A stretch of 64,000 bases of DNA from Panax quinquefolius (GCA_020205615.1 CM035171.1:26291741-26355740); one strand, 5' to 3'; positions 34,958 through 48,314 are shown, counted from the first letter of the stretch. Numbers and translations are program-made. The notes: a model not told the origin generated them from the sequence alone.

Positions 34958-37486
34958 TGTAAAACCCCAACTTTTTGAATAAATATGAATTTTTTATAAA
35001 TATTATTTTTGAATATTATAGAGTGAAATTGATATAATGTTATAGTTGTGGGTAATATTTATAAATTTTGCAAAGTACGCAAGTTGTTATATAATATTCG
35101 ATTGGTCGGGGAATATTCGTTTTAACATGGAATATTCGCATAACAATGACAATCATTAGTGGACCCTATTAACGGAATTATTGTTTGATTGAAAAAATGA
35201 CAAAAATACTTTATGAAAATAACGACGGAAGTTTTACTGTTAACTATTGAAACACCCTTGTTAAAAGAAATGCGATGTCTGGCGTGGTTGCATAGTAGCA
35301 CACTGGTATTAATTATTGATGCTTACGTGATAAGTCACTTTCGGTTTTGTTGGTATTATTAATGTAATAATACATAAAATCTTTTATATAAAAAAGTAAT
35401 ACTTTTATAAAGTTATTCTATAAATAGAATATATTATATTCTATTATGCATAGTGTTGCATAATGTCTGCATAGTGTTTTATGCAGTAAAATCTTTTTAT
35501 ATAAAAATGAGAATACTTTTATAAAGTTATCTGCTTTATTAGACAATAATTAGAATATATTATATTTTATTATGCATAGTATTTGCATAAGGTCTCTGCA
35601 TAGTGTTTGCATAGTAAAATCTTTTATAAAGTTGTTCATTTTATTAGATTATAAATAGAATATATTATATTTTATTTAAAAGATTTTGCTTTAAATATGG
35701 GTTTGTCAGATTAAAGTAAATCAATTTGGACCGTTCATGAGTTAGTTACTATGCGGTCCATTTTTCTATAAATAAAGCTCATTCCTTCATTATTTTCTTA
35801 CGAATTCAATTGAAACTCTAGAGAGATAAACTATAGAGAGAAAGAAGAAAGTATTCTCTTACTTCACTACTTATATATCCAAAGATTTTCTTCTTCTTAA
35901 GGTATGGAATATTATTTGTTGTAATCGTAAGGGTGTTATTCTTTTGTATTCATGAAGAGAACTTATGTTATTCCATTCTTTATTATTCTATTGAATAACT
36001 CAGATATCATGAGCTACCCTATACTTGGTGACATTCTTCTATTATTCCGTCTTTATTATTACATTGGAATATCCTATCATCGGCGCTTTTCGCCGGACTG
36101 ATTCTGTCTTTATTATTACGCTGGAATATCTCGTTCGCATGCGTTTTTACGTCGGACTGGTTCCGCCTTTTTATTATTATTCATTGGAATATCACATCAC
36201 ATGCGTTTTACGCCGACTGATTCCGCCTCTTATTAGTATTCCGTTGGAATAACTTGTCTATCTGAAGTACCTCATGCATGGTGATTTTAGTTGTTATTCC
36301 ATTCTTTATTATTCATTGGAACATCCCGCTTGGCATGTAATTTCGCCTGACACGTTCCGTTATTTAGTATTCTCACCGAATAACCTTGCCTCATGTGAAG
36401 TACCGCATGCATGGTGATTTCTTTTGTTATTCCATTCTTTATTATACTTAGTTGGTTAAAGTTTTGACTTCTATACTCCATGAAATTAGTGGAATATCCT
36501 TGATAATTGCGCTTCATCCAGTATCTTTTCATGGAAATATTCTTCTGAGCATTCTTGAATTTTACTCAAAGTAAAAGTATCATGTTGACAATTTGGACGT
36601 TATTGGTTCTTGGACAAATTAATTCTTGAACTTGTTTTATTGAATTCTTATATCATTGTCATCATCCTCATATTTATATTTTTTTTGAAAGTCATCTGTG
36701 GCCTGTAGTGCATAGATGGACTTGGTATAATTATGACCAGGGATTATTCGGTGTAATCATGACCGTAATGTTACAAATGATGTGGTAAAAGTCCTCATTT
36801 GCCCGTAGTGCATTGATGGATAGTTGTTGGCATGATCATGACCATTAATGAATACACAAATATTCTTGGCCCGTAGTGCATGGATAATTGTGGTCGTGAT
36901 ACTAAAGAATATCCTCGGCCGTAGTCGCGGGGTGATTCGATGATGTGGATTATTTATTGTCGAGTCTCAGTCTCGATAAAAAGTCATGAAAACCTTTTAA
37001 ATCATAGAAGATAGTAGATTTTATTCTCTACTTGACTCTTCTAATGGATTGCTTGTTCCGCTACAGTTAAACTTGATGTTTGTTATATTTTATCAGTTTA
37101 ACACTGTTGAAGGCTAATGATAATTTATTCTGCATTATATTAGTCATAATATTTCTTACTGGGCTAGTTGAGCTCACCCTTTCTTTCACTGTTCTCTTCA
37201 GGAAATGAGAACGTAGATAGGACGAGTCGGGGAATGGAGTGATGGTCCGGATGATAGTATTAGCTAGTAGTCCTCACTATTCTGTTAAATAGTGTGACAA
37301 TAATTGTAATGAGGACTCCTTTTGAGTTTTTATACTCTCTAGAAGACAGTATTTGTATTCAAACTCACAGTTTATGTTTTATCGTATTGTACACGACAGT
37401 TGTATTATTAAGTTGTATTTGATTTCTATACCATGTATCTGGCGACTCAAGATGGGTGATGTATACCTAATTTTGAGGACGTCACA
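34958..37486 (+). mobile_element. Family-A LTR3, short subtype
   Basis: It starts TGTAAAACCCCAAC and ends GAGGACGTCACA. Its U3 start matches the LTR at 48618 (AATATTATAGAG / AATATTATGGAA, GTTATAGTTG) rather than LTR1 or LTR2. The 3' flank is family-B LTR sequence beginning ATAAA. No matching ATAAA precedes LTR1, so the complex lacks a target duplication. Confidence 0.88.
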
Positions 37487-38333
37487 ATAAACACTATATT
37501 TAAACAACTAAACACAACTTTTATCACAGCTAGCAAGATCAGATTGTAAATTAGGTTTATACTTCTTTTGAACAATTTCTTGAATCTAAGGCTTCTGATT
37601 TGCTAGGGGTGTTAGTGGGGCTTGAATTGGGGACTGAAATACTATATAAGTTCGTGGGTTTTGAGAGAGAGAGAGAGAGAGAGTTGGTTGAGTGAATGTG
37701 TATGAATGAGCTTAAATGTGACACTTTCTATCTCTAATCCTTTATATATAAGCATTAGATGCAATGAATTGGCTGGGCTATTGACTGATTGCTGGAATTT
37801 AATGCCACATGGAGTTGTTAGATTAGTTTACCAACTACAACTTTGTCTAGATACACAAGTTATCTCAAAATAATGCAAGAGGGGTAATTTAGTCTTTTGA
37901 CTTTTGATTTTAAGGGCAACATGGTAATCATGGCAAACCCTTAGGGTTTGCCCCTTAGGATTTAACCCTAAGGTTTAGTACAAAATGTTGTAGGATTTCC
38001 AATTTGAACAAAAAATGAAATTCTTAGTTTCAAAAAAAAAATACTAATTATAGTTTCTTAATTAATTTAGGTTTTTAATTACTTAGTACATTGCTAATTA
38101 GGTTTAAGATACACTAATTAGCATTAAACTTCCCAATTTAGCGATTACGGTTTACCATAAGCAAATTAGGATTTGTTCAAAAATAAAATTTTAGTTTTCT
38201 AAAAATTGTAATTAGGGTTTCTTGAAATAGTTTAGGTTTTCAATTAATAAAAACTTGCTAATTAGGTTTAGGCTCACTAATTAACATTAAACATTCTAAT
38301 TTTGTAATTAGGGTTTCACCACTTGACAATTAG
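37487..38333 (-). mobile_element. Family-B 5' LTR, middle fragment
   Basis: Collinear with 19883-20730 of the complete family-B LTR, including the TATA region (37740-37752), a GA run (37665-37692) and the TTAGGG cluster. It stops at 38333, where the solo LTR is inserted. Confidence 0.88.
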
Positions 38334-41300
38334 TGTGAGACCCCGAATTTTATGAAATAAAAGTATTCAATTTTTCTATTTTGGTAAATAGTTAAATTGA
38401 TAAAAGTGTAAAGTTAAGGGTAATATGTGAATTTTTTTTTAAAAGTAAGCAAGTTGATATAAAATATTCGTTTGTTTCGGGAATATTCGATTAGTGGGGA
38501 ATATTCTTTTTGTCGGGAATATCCGCATGCAACGGTATAATCATTGGTGGACCCATTAACGGAATTATTGTCATTTGGATTGAGAAAACGACAAAAAATA
38601 CTTTATGAAAATAACGGCGGAAGTTTTGATTAAGCTTCGTTGAAACACCCTTGTTAAAAGTACAATGTCTGGCGTGGTTGCATAGTAGCACACTGTATTG
38701 ATTATTGATGCTTATGTGAGAAGTCACTCAGTTTTGTTCAATTATTGCTACAGAAATTACTGCATAGTATCTCACGTTATTTGATTCAATTATTGTCAAT
38801 ATTTTATATATTATTAAATCAATGATTGAGACGACAAAGTTATTCATATTATTATTTGCAATATTGACAATGTCTAGAAGTTCTGTCAAGGAGAGGTTTG
38901 GTCACCTAATTGCGCGCCAATAAGGAGAAATCCTTATCGGAAAGCCCCCTCTTTCCCGGGAATGACCTGGTTGTTAAATTTTGTGAATTATAATATTAAT
39001 GATGAATAAGTTCGTGTTGATTAAAGATGAATTTTATAGTGTTGGAATTATTTGTGTTTGTGGAAATCGACATTTGTTTCGATAATAATTAATGTCTGGA
39101 GGATATATTGTTCAATCGGGTATTCGGGACACTTTTCGTGTCGGAGTACTATTCACGAGTTACTATTCACGAGTTACTATTCATGAGTTACTATTCATGA
39201 GTTACTATTCACGAGTTACTATTCACAGAGTACTATTCACTCGTAAAATATATTTCTTTTCGGTCCAAATTATTTTTGGGTACAATATTATTCCATGAGG
39301 AGATGTGCTAATTTTTCAGACCGTTGGTTGAAGATATAATAGTAAATCAATATGGATCGCTTGTTTAAAGTTTTAATAGTAAATCAATATGGATCACTGG
39401 TTTAAAGTTTTAATAGTAAATCAGTATGGACCGTTGATTTAAGTTTTAATAGTAAACCAATATAGAATCATCCGCTTAAAAGTAAATCAATCTGGACCGT
39501 TCATGAATTAGTTACTATCACGATCCATTCTTCTATAAATAGAAGCTCATTCCTTCATTATTTCTGATTTAATTCAATTTGAACTCTAGAGAGAAATTAT
39601 AGAAAAACTATAGAAAAGTATTCTTCTACTTCCCTACTCTTATATTCAGTTTTTTTCTACGGTAAAGGGTATTATTTCTTTTGTATTCATGAAGAGAACT
39701 TCATTATTCCATTATTTATTATTCTTGCTGGAATAACTCAGATACGCCGGCTACCCTATACTTGGTGAAATTCTTCTATTATTTCATTCTTTATTATTCA
39801 TTGGAATATCCTGTCTGCATGCGTTTCTGCCGCATACACAGTTCCATTCTTTATTATTCTCGTTGGAATATCCCGTCACATGCATGCGTTTACGTCGGAC
39901 TGATTCCATTCTTTATTATTCTGCTGGAATATCACATGCTTAGCTTTCTGGCGGGACTTGGTTTCGTTATTTATTATTCGTAGGACTAACTCGCCATGCG
40001 ATGTCATGCATGCTGGTGATTTCTTTTGTTATTCCATTCTTTATTATACTCAGTTGGTTAAAACTTTGACTTTTATAATCCATGAAATTAGTGGAATATC
40101 CTTGATATTTGCGCTTCATCCAGTATCTTTTCATGGAAATATTCTTCTGAGCATTCTTGAATTTTACTCCACAAAGTAGTATCATGTTGACAATTTGGGC
40201 ATTATTGAGTTCAGGATAAATTAACTTATAAATCTTTAAAACTTATTCTTGAACTTGTTTTATTGAATTATTATGTCATTGTCATGATGAGTTATGTTGG
40301 TTATTATGTGAAAACATGAAAGTTTCTTAGAAATCACAAAGGGTTGAAAATAAGATTTTGGTAAAAATGGAGTATGAAATTCAATTGACCATATCTCCTA
40401 TTATATTTTGAATTTTTGAGTGTGGTCAATTTCTAGAGTTAGATCTATGAGTTTTCTAACTTATCCAAGTGGAATCACTAGAAAAGGTATTGTAGATTTT
40501 TGTGTGGACTGATTTTAGTAAAGGAGTCAAAAACAGAAAAGTGCCAAAAAGCTACTGCCAGAAATTTAAAAAGGCATTTGTGGCCACTTAAATTGTGAGA
40601 CAAATTCCAGTCTTTTGGGACATGAAAATATATGGTATAAAGTACCTACTGTCCAAAAATGAGCTCATTCCGACTTAAAATGAGCAAGTTATGACTATTT
40701 CAATATTTAGGTTTTTCCGATTTAAAAAATCTATATAACCGAGTTCTATAACTCAGATGACCATGAAATTTAAACTGGAAGCTCACGTTAACATGTGTAA
40801 GATCCTGCCAAGATTTGGGAATTTCTGGAGTTAACCTTGAGGTAGCTAATTTCTTAAGGAATTAATTTGAAATTGATTTTGAAAAATAGTAAATGAATTT
40901 TAAAAATTCGAGAGAAAATATATGTTCAATATGGGACTATATTCTGCTAATCCCGAAAAGAATAATTTTTGGGACCGATTTGGTATTTTCATGAAAATGA
41001 TTTAATTACAAACATATGAATTAAATATGTTATGTGAAGTTGAAAAATTGGTAAATAGGATTTTATGGCTTGAAAATCCTATATAAGGTATATCTTGATT
41101 TTGATGAGTAATTTGATTATTGGTGATGAAATCTTATGAGTATGACATTTTGAATGATTAAATGCATTATTTGGAAAAGTGTAAACAATTAAATTAAATT
41201 GTTTATAAGTTTAAGGAGTGATTAGAATATTGTTATAATATTAACAATATTAGATTATGATTTTATTAAGTGATTGATAATGTTTGGATAAATTTAAAGT

Positions 41301-42935
41301 CTTTAATATTTATCATTGATTTAGTTTGACTAATGCTTATAATATTGTCATCATCCCCATGCTTATATTATGTTGAAAGTCATCTGTGGCCTGTAGTGCA
41401 TAGATGGACTTGGTATGATTATGACGAGGATTATTCGTATAATCATAACCGTAATGTTAAAATGATGTGGAAAAAGTCCTCATTGGCCAGTAGTGCATTG
41501 ATGGACAGTTTTTGGTATGATTATGGCTATGGATTCTCTTTGGCCGTAGTGCAAAGATGAATTGTTTTATGGCATGATCTGAACCGTTGATGAAAACAAA
41601 ATTATCTTTGGCTGTAGTGCATGAATAATTCGTGGTCGTGATACTAAAGAATATCATTGGCCTGTAGTGCATGGATGATTCGATGATGTGGATTAATTAT
41701 TGAGTTGAGTCTCAGCAATGAAATATTAATTCATGGATGTGAGAATAATGAATATCTTTGGCCGTAGTGCAAAGATGATTTAATGACTACGAGCAGGAAT
41801 TTTGATTTGGTATAACCATGATTTTTGATGTTTCAGGTGAAGACACGTGATGAAAATTATCTTCGTCCTGTCTGCGAAGAGGAATTTAGAATCACAATTG
41901 TGATTATGAGTTATTAACATGATCGTGGACGGGAATTGTTGATTGATGTTCTGAGGATAAAACATTATTGGTGGACTTTTAACATAGAAGATAATAGACC
42001 TTATGGTCTATTTTTGACTCTTCTAATGGATTGCTTTCGTTCTACCGCACCTATGGTTGAAAACTTTTATCATCTACCATACGTTCTAAATCTCTGATTT
42101 ATTAATGATGAAGGCTATTGATGGTGTAAATTGGCTTTAGTCATGATATTCTTTCTTGGGCTAGTTGTGCTCACCCTTTACGCTTCACAATTTCTTTCGT
42201 AATAATAAGAGTTCTTAGGGTTGAGTGGGGATAACAGGGGAATAGAACTAGTTGTCTCTAGTCATGGAGGTTCTCCCTAAACAAGATAGAAAAGTGTGTT
42301 GTATTCTATACATCATTTAGTAGTTATATTTGGTGAATCAAATAGGGTGAGCCTAACCCAACTTTGGAAGGGTGTTTTTCCACTATCATGCAAGATGTCT
42401 AATGACATACAACCTCGTGTTCTCATAAGACATGGTTGTGCATCCACTTGCCTTTGAATATATCTACGAGCACTTCTGTATGATCTTGGAGTTTATTTGA
42501 AACATAATTTTCACTTGCAGACAATGGAGATATTTATATGTCAAGAGAAGACTCACCATTGAAAAGAAGATGATAGTAATCTTCTTGTTTTTCTTTGGGG
42601 ACTTTTGGGTCAACTAAGGATAATTCTGTGGACATATGATATCTATCATAACCTAGACTCATGGCCTCCCATGTACGAAGGTTTCCTTGAGCACTTCCCA
42701 AAGATTTTAATTTCTAAAACAGTTTTTAACTATACTTTTATGTAAAGTATCATTGTAAGGTTGTGGTCGAGGTACCATGAGAGTTAAATACATTTGTATT
42801 AAAACTCATAGTTAACTGTGGTCGTATTCTATACGACAGCTCAACAGTTGTATAAATGAAGTTGTATTTGAATTTTGTACCATGTATCTGGCGACTCAGA
42901 ATGGGTGATGTATACCTAATTTTGGGGGCGTCACA
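38334..42935 (+). mobile_element. Family-A solo LTR, long subtype, TSD ATTAG
   Basis: TGTGAGACCCCG to GGGGGCGTCACA, 4602 bp, flanked by ATTAG at 38329-38333 and 42936-42940. No internal region is present. It carries the conserved U3 block (38668), TATA (39534), a 14-bp tandem array (39144-39240), a hairpin-rich leader, GTAGTG hairpins (41380-41780) and a broken copy of the LTR open frame (about 42390-42745). Confidence 0.92.
39144..39240. repeat. 14-bp tandem repeat, GAGTTACTATTCAC, seven units
   Basis: Units differ only at CAC versus CAT and in the outer copies. The reverse-complement array at about 60562-60642 in the minus-strand solo LTR holds a similar number of units. Confidence 0.9.
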
Positions 42936-43688
42936 ATTAGGGTTAGAATAGAAGATTAGGGTTTATAAATATTATTTAGGGTTTTCAAAATTAGGGTTTT
43001 TAATTACTAATTAGGGTTTTTCATAATTAGCATTTAAATTCTATATTACACAACATAAATCATATCACACAATCATTACATAATCTTGGATCTCCCATTT
43101 GAGTTTTACAATAGGGTGAAACAAATTAATGATATGGTTTGGTCATTATACAACATAATTGAACAACCATTATCAGTCCACACATATACAGTACATATTT
43201 ATAGCACTGAAAAATCAAAATACAATTAATATTATATTATTATTCTCATTCCTCGATAAAAATCGAAAATTAGGGTTTTGATTCCATATCCGATTTATTT
43301 GGCTTATATACCTTTATTAAGTTAAAATAATTAACTTAATTAATATAAATTAAATTCATATAATAAAATAAAATAATTATTATAATAATTCTAATAACCA
43401 GTTCATATATTATTTAAATATTATAAAATTATATTTTCATGGAAAATAATTAATTAAAACCTTTCTACTATAAAATTAATTATTATAAGAATATAATTTA
43501 TAATGTGCAATAATTCTAAAATAAAATTATCTGTAATAATTCATGTAATAATTATATTTTTATTTATCACATAAAATACATACACACATTATCTTGGCAC
43601 ATATTCCCCATATTTATTTTAATAAATATAAAAAAAAATTATACGCAAAATTTCTTATTTAATTATATAAAAATATCGGGTTATTACA
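42936..43688 (-). mobile_element. Family-B 5' LTR, outer fragment
   Basis: It resumes after the duplicated ATTAG and matches 20731-21484 of the complete LTR to the terminal TTATTACA. The duplicated TCCAA follows at 43689. Confidence 0.9.
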
Positions 43689-43693
43689 TCCAA

Positions 43694-44008
43694 TATTTTA
43701 ACAAGTACCCCCTCATGCGTTAAATCTTCTGCTATCTCGTCTAGTCCAATTCAATGATGTGGTTTGGGTCTTTCACATATTTTCGTAGCATGGATATGTG
43801 AAGAACATTATGAACACGAAACATACTTGGCGGTAAGGCGAGTCTATATGCCATAGTTTTTACTCGGTCGAGTATTTCAAATGAACCAATAAATCGAGGG
43901 TTGAGCTTTTCTCGCTTTCTGAATCTCGTAAATCCTTTCCATGGAACAACACGTAATAATACATGGTCTCCAACATTGAATTTCACGTCCCTTCGATGAA
44001 GATTAACA
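43694..44008 (-). pseudogene. Family-A remnant A0, part 2: integrase C-terminal region
   Basis: The minus-strand frame reads KFNVGDHVLLRVVPWKGF, then PRFIGSFEIL and VHNVLHISMLRKYVKDPN. It is collinear with 34470-34740 of the larger copy. A stop follows IIELD near 43741. It continues across the family-B insertion at 16253. The upstream end is cut by an insertion starting TGTTAGG at 44009. Confidence 0.88.
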
Positions 44009-46058
44009 TGTTAGGAATATGCATGTGAATGTTATTCCTTTATTCGTACAATTTGATGATGAAGTAAATGAATGAATATGCAGATATGTTTGCATTGATA
44101 AAAGTTGTAAAGTCCTTAATAGATGATAGATAATATGGACAAGGACTTAGATTGATATGGTCAAAATTGTTAGGTTGATCCATGCTTAATGTTTATCATT
44201 CTATAAATGAATGTATAAAGGAAAAGATCAAAGCTTTTAGGTTGCTCTATTTTGAAGTGTAATAGATAGGCATGTCTGATCGTAGAGCTCTGCACAAGTC
44301 ATGTTAGCCTGCCAAGAAAGTAAAGCAGAATCGTAGTCTGTACTCAAAATCGGAGAAGATGTCTGTCGAGCTCCGGTCATACTAGAATTGTAGACTTGAC
44401 TCTGAATCGTGAAGTTTGCATGTCACCCATCAGGATCACAATTTGATGAACCAGAGCCAAAGTCACAGATAACGAGATGCTTGCATAGCCAAGGCATAAT
44501 CATAGAAGCACTTTACGATTCTCTACAGAAGCATACATGAAGTATAATGCATAGATCGATTTCTCTGGTAAGAACAGTCAAGCTTAAGAATGAAGCCTAC
44601 TTGAAGATTTTCATAAAGCATTCTCTTAATGATATGCAAGTAAGTGGAATATCAAAGCACAAATAAGAGGATTAATAGAGAATTAAAAATCCAGTCAGAA
44701 GGAATCTCCAAAAGTGCTAAACAGAAAACTACGATCACAGTGGTCACCAAATAGAAGAAGAGCCTGACAAAAGAAATACAGAGATTATGGTAGACTTTCC
44801 ATAGAACAAAGGAAAAATAAGGAGGATGTCAATGCTCAACCTTATCATGAAGTATGATTAAGAGATCATAAGGCAGAACGTTATGAAAGTTGAGTATGAC
44901 GAACCAAAAGAGACTGCAGGAGCTCAGACAGAATCATAGAGTATCAAAGAAGTTGTTTGAGAATCTTAGTCTATCTTGAAAGCCACTTAGACTCGAAGAG
45001 TTGGTCTGAGTGCCTGCCGAGCCAAGTCGAGAATCGTAGTCTGATCTCGGGAACGTAGAGTCTACAATACAAGCAAGTAAATATCGTAGTCTACCAGTAC
45101 TTAAAAGAAATCGTAGTGTTCTCTTTGTTCAGGTTGAATCAAGCACAATCGTAGAATAGACTGTGAAAGGCAAGGTACAAGATGGCACAACGTTGAACAC
45201 TCTCGGAATCATAAAAGGTGTCAAGGTCAAGTCACTCTACGATTTCCATAGACAAGCACTCGTAGAGTTCATAAAGGTCAAAATCGTAAAGGGCATTCAT
45301 CTGAGGAGTGAGAATGTCCAAGCAAAGAAGACTGAAATTTGAACGTTGTGAATTGGGGATCCCAATATCCTTTCCAAGCATCCTTGATGAGAATCAAGGA
45401 AATAAGAGAAGAAGGTGACTACTTGCTAGCCTATTAAAAGTAACGTCTATGAAGTGTTAGGTGATAAAGCAGACATATGTGTTATGAAAGTCAAAAAGGA
45501 GTTATCATATCAACCTGGCATGTCTACATCGGTGCTCAGAAATGTCTGAAGCATTAATTGCTACAGTGGATATCTTCGACTAAGACATTTCAAAGGATAC
45601 TTCACAAACAGAGATTCAAAAGGAAGCTCGTCAATAGAAGACCTCCAACGACTATATTCTAATGGGAAGATAACAGATGAATCTATAAATAGCCAAAGCT
45701 TCAAAGAAGAAGAAGTTGTTGACTTGAAGGGATGCAATTCATATAGATCTTAACAAAGAAAAGGCTTCCATGAGAGTGAGACCACCACAGTTGTGTGAAG
45801 CATAAATAATGAGGGTTCTACAATGATAAAGCTTCACTCTATACAAAGGAGTATGACAACGACATGGCATCTGAACTGAGAGCTGGAAGGCCAAGAAGGT
45901 AACAACCTAAGTGGTAGATCAGAAAGCAAAATACTTAAGCCACTCTATGTCTCATCATGAACACACTGAGCTAAAGAGAAGAAGGTACAAAACTGATTCT
46001 GTGCATAAGACAACCATTGTTCAAGGATTGGTAAGTACCCAAAGAAGCTAAGCTAATA
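44009..46058 (+). mobile_element. Probable copia-like LTR, first part
   Basis: It begins TGTTAGGAATATGCATG right where A0 coding is interrupted. A TATAAATAG at 45684 with a purine-rich leader suggests an LTR promoter. It has no open frame. The motif ATCGTAGTCT or CGTAGT recurs irregularly (for example near 44333, 45034, 45077 and 45109). The other end is not recognised, so the class is a guess based on the start sequence. Confidence 0.45.
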
Positions 46059-48314
46059 TGTGACGCCCCCAAATTCGTGTAACATCAAACACAGGATATG
46101 GTGCTCACGATACATCATACACCATCATCTAACTAAATAAACTTCATAGATAATAAGAATAATAACTATTACATACCCATTCAAATAAAAACCCAAGTCT
46201 TTACAACCTTTAATAAACTGAAACTTAAACTTAGCGTTTATCGCTATATTACATTATATGCGGAAATAAATAAACTTATTACATAATAAAATCTCAACAT
46301 TTCATCTTAGACTTTCCCTTTTCCTTGCCCGAGCCCTCAGCCTTTTCAGCCCTAACTGAAAGGTTTAAGCAAGAATTAGAACAAATTGCCCAACAAGTAT
46401 ATAAAGTAGTTTGAAAACATACATCAAGTGTAAAAGCATTTGTATGAATATTTCTCAACAGTTGATATAATTATCAAGAGATAAACAGGAATATCAAGAT
46501 AAGAGTTTTGGAATTCTCAATATCATACTAAGGGGTGTTAGATACCCTGAACATTACTTTGTTTCATCGAAAACCATCAGACGGTTTAACAATCAAATAT
46601 ATTATAAACAGTCTCTGCAAGTACTCCAGGTGATCAGCCTATCGTACCCTACATTGTGCACACGTATAAAATTTAACTGCATAAGCATAAATGGGACTAT
46701 ATGCCCGACATCTGTTTGCCCGATTATTCGGGTTGTTCATCTTAGTATTCATGCGGGACCGCACCAAAGAAATTTGGATTGGTAAACATTAAATAGCTTC
46801 AAAGGATTTGAATTTTTCAAAGGTTATATCACTTATCATCAATAGAATCTAGCCGAAACAAAAAGCCAGAAAGCATACTTGGAAATAGTTCGTTAAAGAA
46901 ATAGAACTTTAAAGTATAGCAGTTGTAATAATAACTGAGTAATCATCAATAACGCTTGCAAAGAAATTGCTGTTATATAGCTTTACGACAAAGGAACTTG
47001 TACGAAAAAGTAAATAGCACAAGTCCGTTACTAACCCTCATTGCAATAACAATGAGTAAAGATTGAATAATTGCTCAATAGAACTTAAGGTTAGGAAACT
47101 TGCCTGATACGTCTTCTACAATTTACCGCTATTAATTTAGCATCTTAGAGGTATTTTATCAAACATAGAGCATGCATTGCTTAATTCTTTGATTTTTTGT
47201 GAATTTGATGCATGATTAACCTAGAACTTTTGTTGTTAACGATTTATAATCATCAAACAACAGTAACATGGCAACACAAAGCCACAACAAATCATTTACC
47301 AATTCTATATGCATTTTCTTCTCATTTTTCTTATAAAAATAAAATGGGTTCATGGATTACCTCTTGATGAATTCCTTCTTAGTTTAATTTGATGCTCCTT
47401 CTCTTTGCTTGTCAAATCCTCAGTAATCCTCCAGAATTCATACTAACTCTTTTAAGCTCACATTTTTCTATCGGTTAAGAAGTTTTTAGCAAAAAGGAAT
47501 GGTGTTTTGAGTGGGGAGTACTTATAGAAATTACTAACATATGAACCCCTACCCTTTCAAACCCCAAGTCATCAATTGCATCCAATTTAATCTCATTCAT
47601 AAGTTTCATCACTTAATAAAAAGAAAGCGGGTGTTAAGAAAATGAAGAGATTTTGAGTTTAAAGAAAATGAAACTCCATCTTCTTCAATTTGATAATATA
47701 CATAATATACTCCTCCATTTTGTCCCAAATTAATAGTCTCATGGGTCCCATCAGTTTAGCTGATTTCTATTTATAAAAAAAAATTATTTTAATTAATTAA
47801 TTAATTAATAAGCTATTTGACTATTTTACCCTCCGTAGCCAAACATGTTCGATACTTATATCAATTCCTATAAAATTCAACATTCCAGATGTTACGGGAC
47901 TATCCATTTCGTCAAAATCATCTCCGAAATTCCTGGTTGACTTTCCCATTGAAAAAGTTAATCGGTTGACTTTGACCAAAAAGTCAACCGTGACACATTT
48001 TCGTGGTTACAGTCTAAACTGACTAATTTCGACGTTCTGGACTCGAATACGCAGTCCACGTCTCTAAATTCCACTCCGAACTCCAGCTCATGATTTAATA
48101 CCAACCCACGTAATAAAAAGAATTAATTCCCCACTTAATCAATTTAAATAGTTAAATAAAACTAAACCAACCATTTAAATACATCTCATCACATATCTTA
48201 ACATAACACATATATGTATAACACATATACATCTAATAAATGAAATCACACGAGTTTCACATAAATTCGTTTATTGATAATTATTAAATTACATAGAAAA
48301 TCTCGGATATTACA
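46059..48314 (-). mobile_element. Solo LTR of a family-B relative (family C)
   Basis: It runs from TGTGACGCCCCCAAATTC to GGATATTACA, the same terminal design as family B but with different interior sequence, 2256 bp. The flanks are TAATA and TTATA, an imperfect five-base duplication. No internal region follows. Minor purine/pyrimidine tracts and an ATTAATTAATTAATTAATAA stretch near 47790 are the only other features. Confidence 0.75.

Larger units (their letters stand above)
16254..43688 (-). mobile_element. Family-B Ty3-gypsy element with nested insertions
   Basis: Terminal TGTGACGCCCCC (16254) and TTATTACA (43688) are bounded by identical 5-bp duplications TCCAA (16249-16253 and 43689-43693). 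On the minus strand the 3' LTR is 16254-21484. A short internal remnant with a gag fragment follows to 22775. The 5' LTR survives only as its first part (43688-42936 and 38333-37487). Pol is absent. The family-A three-LTR complex and a family-A solo LTR account for the rest of the span. Confidence 0.88.
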
